Source of the DNA: Synechococcus sp. AG-670-F04 | Lineage (GTDB): Bacteria > Cyanobacteriota > Cyanobacteriia > PCC-6307 > Cyanobiaceae | NCBI GenBank assembly: GCA_003211515.1 | Contig: QCSN01000008.1 | Location: 1-64,000 of the forward strand | Direction of reading: 5' to 3' | Length of the DNA: 64,000 bases | Shown here: positions 34,611-43,213 of the stretch, in pieces | Layout of the letters: each line of letters starts with the position of its first letter | Position numbering within the stretch: position 1 is the stretch's first letter | Translations under genes and position numbers: made by a program | Notes under the pieces: model-generated | Databases searched by the model: none | Told to the model about the DNA's origin: nothing | The model's input: only the letters and a program-made list of their open reading frames with translations

Positions 34611-36737
34611 TCAACGCTGACCCACAAAGCGAAAATGGTTTAAGCCATCCAAAACAGCCGCCACACTTGATCGATTGGAGAGAAAAACCCTCTGCTGCTG
34701 ACGCTGACGCAACAAGCAGGGATCATGGTCGGCGGGTATGACCGTTGCAGGCAAACCACCCATGAGCTCAGCATCCCCCTGTTGACTGGCCATCACCAGC
34801 ACCTGCTCCAACTGCAGACCCCAACGCAGAGCCAGGAAGCGAATCGCTTCACTGCGGGAAGCGCCCTTAGGCAGAACATCGAGAAACCAGTGACACCGCA
34901 ACTGAGGTTCGGCTTTGATGCCGTCACGACGTAACCGCTGCCGAACAAGGGTCAGGATCTCTGGACCCGGCTCCTGCAGCAGGTAACTGACCTTGAAGGG
35001 TCCCTGGTGTTGGGGGTCCTGGAGCGTGATGTGATCACGCAGATCTTCCAAGGCCTGCACCACCAGCTGACGCTGCCAATCGGCTTCGATGCGCTGCTGC
35101 CACTGCCAATCAGGCTGAAGCTCCGAACCAACATGAATCTCGCTGCCGGCTCGGCTGATCCACACCTGAGGCTCCGGAAGGTGCAACTCCCGATACCGCT
35201 GACGCGCCATCTGGAGAGATCGACCCGTGAGGATGCCAAGCCCATGCCGATCTCCAAATCCATCAACACAGAGCCGCTCCCTCAAATCAGCCAGGGCCTC
35301 TCCTTCCGGTAGCTCAAGGCTGCTGTCCAGATCGAGCAGAAGCAGACGGGCGGGAATGGTGCCTTCAGATTCTGAACGAGGCGCAACGGACCCCCCAGCG
35401 GAACGCAACCTCTGCTCCATCAGGGCCAGATAACGATTCACATGGGCATCCCAGCTGAAGTGACGGCTTATCGCCTCAACACCGTTCTCACTCCAGCGCA
35501 ACCATTGCTGATCATGGGCCCCGGCCCGTTCCAAGGTCTCCTGCAAAGCGGAGGGATCGGTCACATCCACCAACAAACCGTTGTCACAGCGTGCCTGGAT
35601 ATCCCGCGGACCTCCATCGTCGGTCGCCACCATCGGCAGTCCACAGGCCGCAGCCTCCAACAGCGTGAGTCCGAATGGTTCGGTGAGTGCTGGGTTCACG
35701 AACAGGCCGCGATGGTGAGCAGCCCACCTGTAAAAAGCAGGTATCTCCTCACGACGATGCTGCTTGGGGTACGCGACCAACCCATACAGGTTGTAGCGAT
35801 CGACTAGATCGAAGACCTGTTGGATGACATCACGCTGTTGCCGTTCAAGCTGGCGCGGATCGTCCCGACATCCAAGAACCAGAACCAGATTGTGGCGTTG
35901 ACGCAGCACCCTGGAGCGTCCAAACGCCTCCACAAGAGCCGGAATATTTTTGCGACGCACCGCCCTTGAAATCGCCAGCAATGGAGCCCGATCCGGATGT
36001 CTCAGGAACGAACCGAGCATGGATTGCACATCGGTTCGCTCCTGGGATGAACCCATGGGATGAAAACGTGAGGCATCAACACCTGGAGGAACAACCTCCG
36101 CGCAATCAGCATCAAAATGCCCGTAGCGGGCGTACTGGTCATCCGCCTCCTGGCGGGTGCTGGTGATCACCAGATCAGCCTGAGCAAGGGAACGCTCCTC
36201 CGCCTCAATGCGACGGCTGATGGAATAAGTCTGTTCAATCTGTTGACGATCACCACCGGCTGCCAAAAGTCGGCGCTGCTTCTCACGACCGAGCGAATGA
36301 CCCGTGAAGACGAGCGGTATGCCAAGACGACGGCTAACAAGAGCACCGACCAGCCCGGCATCGGCATAGTGCGCATGAATCCAATCGACCATCTCACCAG
36401 GCTGGTTGAGATGGTGAACCAGCAGATCAGCCAGCTCCTCAAGATGGGGCCACAACAACTCCTTGCGCAGGTAGCGTTTGGGACCAAACGGAAAACGAAG
36501 AATCCGTGCACCTGGAGCAATGGATTCCCGACTGCGGGCGTAATCGAGGGATACGCGGCGGTCTTGAATCAGACGTGTGACCACATCAACCCGTTCCACC
36601 TCCGGCCGGATTGCCAGAGAGCGAACCAGATCCAGCACGTACAGCGTCTGACCACCCGTATCCGCGTCCCGCCCAAGTTCGAGGTCATGGGATCGGAAGA
36701 GACCATGCAGATGCAGGTGCAACACCCGAAATCCCAT
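34611..36737 (-). CDS. sucrose-phosphate synthase with C-terminal phosphatase-like domain
   Basis: The ~708-residue protein makes sucrose-6-phosphate from UDP-glucose and fructose-6-phosphate. The N-terminal glucosyltransferase (about 1-440) shows HLHGLFRSHDLELGRDADTGGQ and the GT4 motif EPFGLTLLEAAACGLP. A C-terminal HAD domain (about 460-700) has LLLDLDSSLELP and ILTGRS. Motif IV, where GDSGND is expected, reads MASQQGDAELM, so one metal-binding Asp is lost and phosphatase activity may be weak or absent. Sucrose is a compatible solute in marine picocyanobacteria. I chose M at 36737 (MGFRVLHLHLHG); the frame continues 7 codons upstream. Confidence 0.92.
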   Translation of the reverse strand: MGFRVLHLHLHGLFRSHDLELGRDADTGGQTLYVLDLVRSLAIRPEVERVDVVTRLIQDRRVSLDYARSRESIAPGARILRFPFGPKRYLRKELLWPHLEELADLLVHHLNQPGEMVDWIHAHYADAGLVGALVSRRLGIPLVFTGHSLGREKQRRLLAAGGDRQQIEQTYSISRRIEAEERSLAQADLVITSTRQEADDQYARYGHFDADCAEVVPPGVDASRFHPMGSSQERTDVQSMLGSFLRHPDRAPLLAISRAVRRKNIPALVEAFGRSRVLRQRHNLVLVLGCRDDPRQLERQQRDVIQQVFDLVDRYNLYGLVAYPKQHRREEIPAFYRWAAHHRGLFVNPALTEPFGLTLLEAAACGLPMVATDDGGPRDIQARCDNGLLVDVTDPSALQETLERAGAHDQQWLRWSENGVEAISRHFSWDAHVNRYLALMEQRLRSAGGSVAPRSESEGTIPARLLLLDLDSSLELPEGEALADLRERLCVDGFGDRHGLGILTGRSLQMARQRYRELHLPEPQVWISRAGSEIHVGSELQPDWQWQQRIEADWQRQLVVQALEDLRDHITLQDPQHQGPFKVSYLLQEPGPEILTLVRQRLRRDGIKAEPQLRCHWFLDVLPKGASRSEAIRFLALRWGLQLEQVLVMASQQGDAELMGGLPATVIPADHDPCLLRQRQQQRVFLSNRSSVAAVLDGLNHFRFVGQR

Positions 36738-36936
36738 CCTTTGAGCCCCCCAAAACAACCACCCTTTGCTGGGTGTTGAAGTTGTTTAGATGCGAAAACA
36801 GAGCTTAAAAGTAAAAAAAACCTTATGAATTAAAAATCAATCATCATTCGATCGCTGAAATAGCTTTCACGCTTTGATTTCTGCACTCAATCAGACCTCA
36901 TCACAACAACAATTAATCAAGAAAGATCACAACTTT
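36738..36936. other. AT-rich intergenic region upstream of the sucrose synthase
   Basis: About 200 bp of AT-rich DNA with an A-run at 36813-36820 should hold the promoter of the minus-strand sucrose gene and the 3' end of the hydrolase operon. No ORF or strong hairpin is seen. Confidence 0.3.
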
Positions 36937-38436
36937 TCAAAGCTTGTTACTGACGTCCACCAGTCGCACAGTTTCATCTCCCCATCCACCGCCAGTGAAG
37001 GTCACAGCACCTGGGATATCAAGTTGTTCATTGAGCCAAGCGAGGAGGAGTGGTCCGACAGCTGCAGGACGGGCTTCATTGCGAAAACTGCGCAAGCTGA
37101 AATGATCCGCTCCTTCCGCCAGCACCAAGCGATGACCGGCCTGTAAAGCACCAGAAGAACGCATTGGAACAACAGCCTCAGGCCCAGACGGCACCACCCA
37201 ATCGCGAGTGCCACTCACCAACAGAACCTTCGCTTGAAGACTCCGGGAACTGACTGGATCAAACAGCAATCGCACCGGGGGACTGACAGCGACCACAGCT
37301 CCGACTCGAGAATCGGAAAGGCCGGCCTGATGAATTCCTGACAACCAGCTGCATTGCAAAACCCAGCTGATGTTCCGTTCCGAATGGTTCTGATCAGCGC
37401 ACCGGGCCCTGAGCTTCTGATCCGTGGGAACGGCACCCGCCAATTGCAGGGATGTCGTCCCGCCCCATGAATGACCAATGACAGCGACGGATTCCGTATT
37501 CAACGGTTGACCAGCCAGCAGGCGCCCCTGGTCAATCGCATCCAACAGGGCGGTCACATCCAACGGCCGAAGGCGCAGTTCTTCCGGACCCGGAGGCGGC
37601 TGATCGCCTGCGAGCATCGATTGCTGCTGGTTGAAATCACTACCGGGATGGTCCGGCATGAAGACCGTGTACCCCGCTGAAACAAGAACTTCTCCCCAAC
37701 CTTCAAAGGATTCCGGATCGTCCCATAGACCATGGGAAATCACCGCCAAACGTCCGTTGCGAGCGGCTTTGGGCTGCAGAACAAGCAATCGCAGTTGTGC
37801 GGAACGATGGTCAACGTCAATTCGAAGCTCTGAACGGGTCCAGGACGGTTGCAGCGGTGCCTGCAGAGCAGGGGTAACCGAGGCCGCCTGTGTCGATTTA
37901 GCCAGTGCAATCCCCTCAATCTGATTGGCGATCAGGCGGTTCATGACGCTGAAGACCCTGGACAGGTCAACCGTGGCCTGTTCCCCCGGCATTTCACGCA
38001 GAAAACCAAGCACGTTGGCCTGCCCGTTCCGATCGGCCCGGATCAACGCATCCGTCAGCATCCGTCCACTGGAATCGAGCTCCACACCCTCGAGTTCGAC
38101 AAGGGACGCTGCTGCCAACAGAGCCTGCTCCAGAAGGGGCTGACCGGTGGATCCTTCGAGAAAGGCCTTGGTCTCAATCGGAAGAGGAGCGAGAAAAACC
38201 TTCTCGAGCAGAGCAAGCAACTGCCCCCCGCTGGCGCTCTGAAGATCGGCGAGATCAGGGCTGGAGCGGATCATCTGCCCAGCGGCCTGAGCATCATCGT
38301 CGATGTTGATGGTGATGCTCGTTTCGAGAAACGGCATTCGCAAGACGAGACGCTCAACCGACGACGCTGGAGCAGCGCTGAAACTGAGCGCGACGCTGCT
38401 CACCAAGACGGCCAGGCGCGGACTGAAGCGAAGCAT
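36937..38436 (-). CDS. secreted alpha/beta hydrolase with N-terminal DUF1400 domain
   Basis: The 499-residue protein starts with a signal peptide (LAVLVSSVALSFSAAPASSVE). An N-terminal region of about 170 residues (LPIETKAFLEGSTGQPLL, LEGVELDSSGRMLTDALIRAD) resembles the cyanobacterial DUF1400 domain. The hydrolase domain follows with the oxyanion strand AVISHGLWDD, nucleophile elbow GHSWGG and a late EGADHFSL with the probable catalytic His. The substrate is unknown, perhaps an ester. Its ATG overlaps the uvrA stop as TGATG, so it is the second gene of that operon. A free-standing DUF1400 gene is at 45098. Confidence 0.82.
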   Translation of the reverse strand: MLRFSPRLAVLVSSVALSFSAAPASSVERLVLRMPFLETSITINIDDDAQAAGQMIRSSPDLADLQSASGGQLLALLEKVFLAPLPIETKAFLEGSTGQPLLEQALLAAASLVELEGVELDSSGRMLTDALIRADRNGQANVLGFLREMPGEQATVDLSRVFSVMNRLIANQIEGIALAKSTQAASVTPALQAPLQPSWTRSELRIDVDHRSAQLRLLVLQPKAARNGRLAVISHGLWDDPESFEGWGEVLVSAGYTVFMPDHPGSDFNQQQSMLAGDQPPPGPEELRLRPLDVTALLDAIDQGRLLAGQPLNTESVAVIGHSWGGTTSLQLAGAVPTDQKLRARCADQNHSERNISWVLQCSWLSGIHQAGLSDSRVGAVVAVSPPVRLLFDPVSSRSLQAKVLLVSGTRDWVVPSGPEAVVPMRSSGALQAGHRLVLAEGADHFSLRSFRNEARPAAVGPLLLAWLNEQLDIPGAVTFTGGGWGDETVRLVDVSNKL

Positions 38437-41408
38437 CAGGCGGCGATGGACGGAAGTTGGGGCGGATGTTGCTCCAGAACACGCCTTAAATACCGTCCCG
38501 TATGACTGGTCGGATGCTGGGCAACCTCCTCAGGAGTGCCTGTCACAAGAATGTCGCCGCCGCGGTCGCCCCCTTCAGGACCAAGATCAATAATCCAATC
38601 ACTGCAACGGATTACGTCCAGATTGTGCTCAATACAAATGATTGAGTTGCCCTTGTCCACAAGGCGCTGCATCACATCCATCAACTTGTGCACGTCGTAA
38701 AAGCTGAGACCCGTTGTCGGCTCATCGATGAGGTACAACGTCTTTCCAGTGGCCCGCCGCGACAGTTCTGTGGCGAGCTTGACCCGCTGAGCTTCACCAC
38801 CGGAGAGGGTTGGGGCCGGCTGACCCAACTTCACGTATCCCAAGCCAACATCCACCAGCGTCCGCAAGCGATCCGCCGCCTGGGGAATGGCCTCAAACAC
38901 CTCAGCGGCCTGCTCAACCGTCATCTGAAGCACATCAGCAATGGTGTGACCCTTGTATTTGACCTGGAGGGTCTCCCTGTTGAACCTCGCTCCCTTGCAG
39001 ACATCGCACTGGACGTAGACATCCGGCAGGAAGTTCATTTCGATCACGTTCACACCCTGACCTCGACAGGACTCACAACGACCGCCCTTGACGTTGAAAC
39101 TGAACTGACCGACTTGATAGCCGCGGGCCTTGGCTTCCACGGTGGCGGCAAACACCTGACGGATGGGATCAAAGGCGCCGGTGTAGGTGGCCGGGTTCGA
39201 TCGCGGCGTCCTGCCGATCGGACTCTGATCAATCACGATCACTTTGTCGATCGACTTGAGTCCCCTCAATTCGCCAAGGCCATTGGGAAAGGGAACTTTC
39301 AAACCCAGGCCGTTCTCAAGGGCCGGATGCAGCAACTCATTCACCAAGGTGCTCTTGCCGCTGCCGCTCACACCTGTAACGGAAACCAGCCTTCCCAAGG
39401 GGAACTCGATGCTGATGTTCTTGAGGTTGTTGCGATTGCAGTCGATCAGTTTGAGCGACCTCGTACCACTGTCCCGTCGTTCCAACGGAGTCGGAATGGA
39501 ACGACGGCCACTGAGGTAGGCACCGGTGATCGATTCACTGCTGGCAACCAGATCATCAAAAGACCCCTCCGCCACGATGTGACCACCATGGACTCCAGCT
39601 CCAGGACCGATGTCCACGACATGGTCAGCGGCACGGATCGTGTCCTCATCGTGCTCCACCACCACCAGCGTGTTGCCCAGGTCCCGGAGCCGGACCAGGG
39701 TGTTTAAAAGGCGATCGTTGTCCCGCTGATGCAGGCCAATGCTGGGTTCATCCAGCACGTACAGCACGCCTGTGAGGCCGGCACCGATCTGCGTCGCTAG
39801 TCGGATCCGCTGCGCTTCTCCACCGGAGAGCGTCATGGCCGGGCGATCGAGGCTGAGGTAATCGAGGCCCACATCCAGTAGGAATTTCAGGCGCAACCGG
39901 ATCTCCCGAAGCACCAGATCTCCGATCTGAATCTGACGGTCGTTCAGAAGAGGCTTGTCTGCTTCGTAGGCCCCTACGCCCATCAACTGTTCAATCCGCT
40001 CAAGCGTTTGACCGACGCTGACAGCCGTGAGCTCGGGAATATGGAAGGGGCCGACTTTCACTGCCAGAGCTTCCGGACGGAGCCTCTGCCCGCCGCAGGC
40101 TGCGCAGGGAACAAGCTCAAGGTATTTCTCCAATTTCTGGCGCTGGGATTCACCACTGGCATCCCGCAATTGCCGTTCCAGAATCGGCAGAATCCCTTCG
40201 AAGGGACGGGTATAGCTGCCTTTACCCTTTCGGTATCGACTGTCTGCCTGAATCAGGATCGGCTCACGGCTGCCATTGAGCAGCACATCTCTCTGCTCAT
40301 CGGTAAGTTCATTCCAGGGAGTCTTGATCTCGAACCCAAACGCCTCTCCCACGGAATACAGGAGGGAGAAGTAATAGCTGTTGTCTTTCTCCGCCCACGG
40401 TGCGACGGCGGCATAAACAGGTTGAGACGGATCGGGGATCACCCGGTCCACCGTGAATTTGCGCAGATGTCCGATGCCATGGCAGGCCTCACAGGCGCCA
40501 TAAGGACTGTTAAAGGAGAAAAGACGCGGCGAGAGTTCCTCGATGACGGCGCCATGCACCGGACAGGCGAAGTTCTCGGAGTAAAGACGCTCACGATCCA
40601 CACCCTCGGGGAGCTCCTCACCCTTTTTGGGAACCACCTCCACAAGCGCCAAACCATCGCCACGTTTCAGAGCGGTGCGCAGCGAATCAGTCAGGCGCTC
40701 CTGGATTCCCTCGCGGGACACAAGCCGGTCCACCACCACTTCAATGTTGTGGCTGTGGTTCTTGTCGAGTTCGATGTTGTCCGCTAACTCGCGCACTTCG
40801 CCATTGATCCGCACCCGGGCGAACCCCTCAGCGGCCAAGCCACTGATCAACTTGGTATGTGTTCCCTTCTTGCCGCGTACGACCGGTGCCAGCAGCTGGT
40901 ATCGGGTTCCCTCCTGCAGGAGCAGGATCTGATCGACCATTTCGTCGATGCTTTGCGGTCGTATCGAGCGCCCGCACTTGGGGCAATGGGGCTCACCGGC
41001 GCGGCCGAACAGAAGGCGTAGATAGTCCTGGATCTCCGTGACGGTCCCAACCGTGGAGCGGGGGTTGTGACTGGTGGATTTTTGATCGATCGAAATAGCC
41101 GGTGAAAGCCCTTCAATGGCATCCACATCCGGTTTATCAACCTGTCCAAGAAACTGGCGTGCATAGGCCGACAGGCTTTCTACGTAACGGCGTTGGCCCT
41201 CCGCAAAGATCGTGTCGAAGGCGAGGGAACTCTTGCCGCTGCCGCTCACCCCGGTGAACACCACCAATTTGTTTCTGGGGATGGTGACGTCAACGTCTTT
41301 GAGATTGTGCTGACGCGCTCCCCGAACCCGAATCACATCGTCCTCATTGCGACGAGCAAGGTTGAGGGGACTGGGCCGAGTCGTGTTTTCGGCTGCAGAT
41401 CGCCCCAT
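38436..41408 (-). CDS. uvrA: excinuclease ABC subunit A
   Basis: The 990-residue damage sensor of nucleotide excision repair has two ABC modules, with Walker A GVSGSGKSS and GVSGSGKST and signatures LSGGEAQRIRLA and LSGGEAQRVKLA. The C-terminal zinc module is intact (CESCRGQG...CDVCKG). In the N-terminal one the first pair reads CPVH rather than CxxC, followed by CEACHG, so zinc would be bound by three Cys and one His. Length is within the cyanobacterial range, with a short N-terminal extension. The stop overlaps the hydrolase start. Confidence 0.96.
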   Translation of the reverse strand: MGRSAAENTTRPSPLNLARRNEDDVIRVRGARQHNLKDVDVTIPRNKLVVFTGVSGSGKSSLAFDTIFAEGQRRYVESLSAYARQFLGQVDKPDVDAIEGLSPAISIDQKSTSHNPRSTVGTVTEIQDYLRLLFGRAGEPHCPKCGRSIRPQSIDEMVDQILLLQEGTRYQLLAPVVRGKKGTHTKLISGLAAEGFARVRINGEVRELADNIELDKNHSHNIEVVVDRLVSREGIQERLTDSLRTALKRGDGLALVEVVPKKGEELPEGVDRERLYSENFACPVHGAVIEELSPRLFSFNSPYGACEACHGIGHLRKFTVDRVIPDPSQPVYAAVAPWAEKDNSYYFSLLYSVGEAFGFEIKTPWNELTDEQRDVLLNGSREPILIQADSRYRKGKGSYTRPFEGILPILERQLRDASGESQRQKLEKYLELVPCAACGGQRLRPEALAVKVGPFHIPELTAVSVGQTLERIEQLMGVGAYEADKPLLNDRQIQIGDLVLREIRLRLKFLLDVGLDYLSLDRPAMTLSGGEAQRIRLATQIGAGLTGVLYVLDEPSIGLHQRDNDRLLNTLVRLRDLGNTLVVVEHDEDTIRAADHVVDIGPGAGVHGGHIVAEGSFDDLVASSESITGAYLSGRRSIPTPLERRDSGTRSLKLIDCNRNNLKNISIEFPLGRLVSVTGVSGSGKSTLVNELLHPALENGLGLKVPFPNGLGELRGLKSIDKVIVIDQSPIGRTPRSNPATYTGAFDPIRQVFAATVEAKARGYQVGQFSFNVKGGRCESCRGQGVNVIEMNFLPDVYVQCDVCKGARFNRETLQVKYKGHTIADVLQMTVEQAAEVFEAIPQAADRLRTLVDVGLGYVKLGQPAPTLSGGEAQRVKLATELSRRATGKTLYLIDEPTTGLSFYDVHKLMDVMQRLVDKGNSIICIEHNLDVIRCSDWIIDLGPEGGDRGGDILVTGTPEEVAQHPTSHTGRYLRRVLEQHPPQLPSIAA

Positions 41409-41452
41409 GACGCCGTAATGAAAGCATTAGATCTTAAGGAGAACAGCTGATC

Positions 41453-43135
41453 TCAGGACGATTTCTGCTCCAGAAGACTGGCCGCATAGGCCTGGGCCTG
41501 CTCGCCACCAGCTAACTCAGCCAGTTCCTGCTGCCGTTGCCGAGTGTCCCGCAGGTGGGACACCTGCGAATGGGTAACGCCGTTGGACACGGTCTTGCTG
41601 ACCCGATAGTGGTGATCGGCCGCAGCAGCGACCAACGGCTGATGCGTGACGCAGAACACCTGGCGATGTCGCGCCAGGGAATGGAGAAGAGCCCCCATCG
41701 CACCACTGACGCGCCCGCTGACGCCCGCATCGATTTCATCGAACAGCAAGGTGCTGGAGCCATCAACGGACGCCAGTGTGGATTTCAAAGCAAGAAGAAA
41801 TCGCGACATCTCCCCACCGGAGGCCACATCCGCAAGGGGAGCCAGCGGCTGACCGGGGTTTGCTGAAAACAGAAAGCTCACCTGATCACCACCCTGTTCC
41901 GAAGGGTCGATCGGAGTTAGCTGAACCTGGAAACGAACATTGTCCAGACCCATTGGACGCAGAAGCTTCGTCAGGGATGACTCCAGACAGTCGCCAGCCC
42001 GATGGCGTAGGTCATGCAAACGGTCGTTGGCTTGATCACGCGCCTGACGCGCCAAAGATTCCGTCCGACGCAACGCCGCGAGATCGGCATTGGCTGCACC
42101 ATCGCCAAGCTGGCTCCGCAAGGCATCACGCCGCTGGATCAACCCCACCAGATCGAGTCCATGCCGGCGTTGCAACCGTTTGAGATCAGCTAAACGTTCC
42201 TGAATTCGATCCAGACGCTCAGGATCACTCTCCAGTGTTGAGCCGTACAGATCCAGAGAACGAAGCAGATCATCCACACCGGCCTCCAGGTCGAGCGCTT
42301 GATCGCGAAGCGATTGAAGCGATCCATCGAGTTGCGCCATGCTCTGCAGCTCATGGATCGCTGCGCCGAAGTGCTCCTGCAGAGAGGGAACCTGTTCAGC
42401 TCCGTCCCGGAGCCGACCAAAAACCGCCATCAACCCTTCCTGAAGCCGCACACCGTGAACCAAACGGTCCTGCTCCTTCTCAAGCCGTTGCTCCTCGGCG
42501 GGGTCATCGAGACCCGCCAATTCCAGGCTGTCGAGCAGCTCTTGCAACTCCTGCCGCTGCTGTTCGAGACGTGTGACCTCCTCCTGATGCAACTGCAGAG
42601 CTGTGACAGCCTCACGCCAGACACGCCAACAGGAGCGAACTGCCTGAAGCTCAACAAAAAGTTCCTCCCCACCGAGGCGATCCAGCCAGCGCCGCTGCTG
42701 GCCTGGTCTTGAAAGCTGCAGTGTCTGACCCTGCATCGTGAGGTCGATCAACAGGGGTCGCAGATCCACCAGTTGCTGACGATTGACAGCCACTCCGTTC
42801 AACCTAGAGCGACTGCTATAGCGATCGTCCTGTCTGCGCCATTCCCGAGTCAGAAGCAGGTCGTCGTCCTCCGCTTCCAGACCGGCCTGCTCCATCCAGT
42901 TCTGGATGCCTGCGTTCATCACGAAGCTCGCTTCGATGCGAGCCCGATCACAGCCGTTGCGAAGCAGCCGCACGCCCGACGCCCCCTGAGCTCCGCCGAG
43001 TAGGGCATCGAGTGCATCGAGAAGGATCGACTTCCCAGCCCCGGTCTCGCCCGTCAGGACCGTGAAGCCAGTATCGAAATTCAGCTCAAGGCTGTCGATC
43101 AGCGCGATGTTCTGCAGCTGCAGACCGATGAGCAC
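41453..43135 (-). CDS. recN: DNA repair protein RecN
   Basis: The ~560-residue SMC-like ATPase acts in double-strand break repair. Walker A is LTGETGAGKSILLDAL; a long coiled coil occupies the middle; the C-terminus has ASGGEMSRFLLALK and LLFDEIDAGVSG. The frame continues upstream to 43300, but GTG 43135 gives the standard opening LIGLQLQNIALID. It is divergent from the ABC1 kinase gene with 78 bp between starts. uvrA follows in the same direction after 44 bp, making a probable repair operon recN-uvrA-hydrolase. Confidence 0.94.
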   Translation of the reverse strand: MLIGLQLQNIALIDSLELNFDTGFTVLTGETGAGKSILLDALDALLGGAQGASGVRLLRNGCDRARIEASFVMNAGIQNWMEQAGLEAEDDDLLLTREWRRQDDRYSSRSRLNGVAVNRQQLVDLRPLLIDLTMQGQTLQLSRPGQQRRWLDRLGGEELFVELQAVRSCWRVWREAVTALQLHQEEVTRLEQQRQELQELLDSLELAGLDDPAEEQRLEKEQDRLVHGVRLQEGLMAVFGRLRDGAEQVPSLQEHFGAAIHELQSMAQLDGSLQSLRDQALDLEAGVDDLLRSLDLYGSTLESDPERLDRIQERLADLKRLQRRHGLDLVGLIQRRDALRSQLGDGAANADLAALRRTESLARQARDQANDRLHDLRHRAGDCLESSLTKLLRPMGLDNVRFQVQLTPIDPSEQGGDQVSFLFSANPGQPLAPLADVASGGEMSRFLLALKSTLASVDGSSTLLFDEIDAGVSGRVSGAMGALLHSLARHRQVFCVTHQPLVAAAADHHYRVSKTVSNGVTHSQVSHLRDTRQRQQELAELAGGEQAQAYAASLLEQKSS

Positions 43136-43213
43136 TGCATGAACCGGTGATCGCCTTGACCGTAGCGGTGGTTCGATTCGTTTAGAAGGGGGGTCGTTTA
43201 AAACTCCTGATCG

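Noticed and set aside
36117-36779. 220-codon plus-strand ORF
   Set aside because: It is a shadow of the N-terminal half of the sucrose-phosphate synthase.
38688-39707. 339-codon plus-strand ORF
   Set aside because: It lies antisense to uvrA; long antisense frames are common in GC-rich genes.
40008-40787. 259-codon plus-strand ORF
   Set aside because: It is another antisense frame inside uvrA without motifs.
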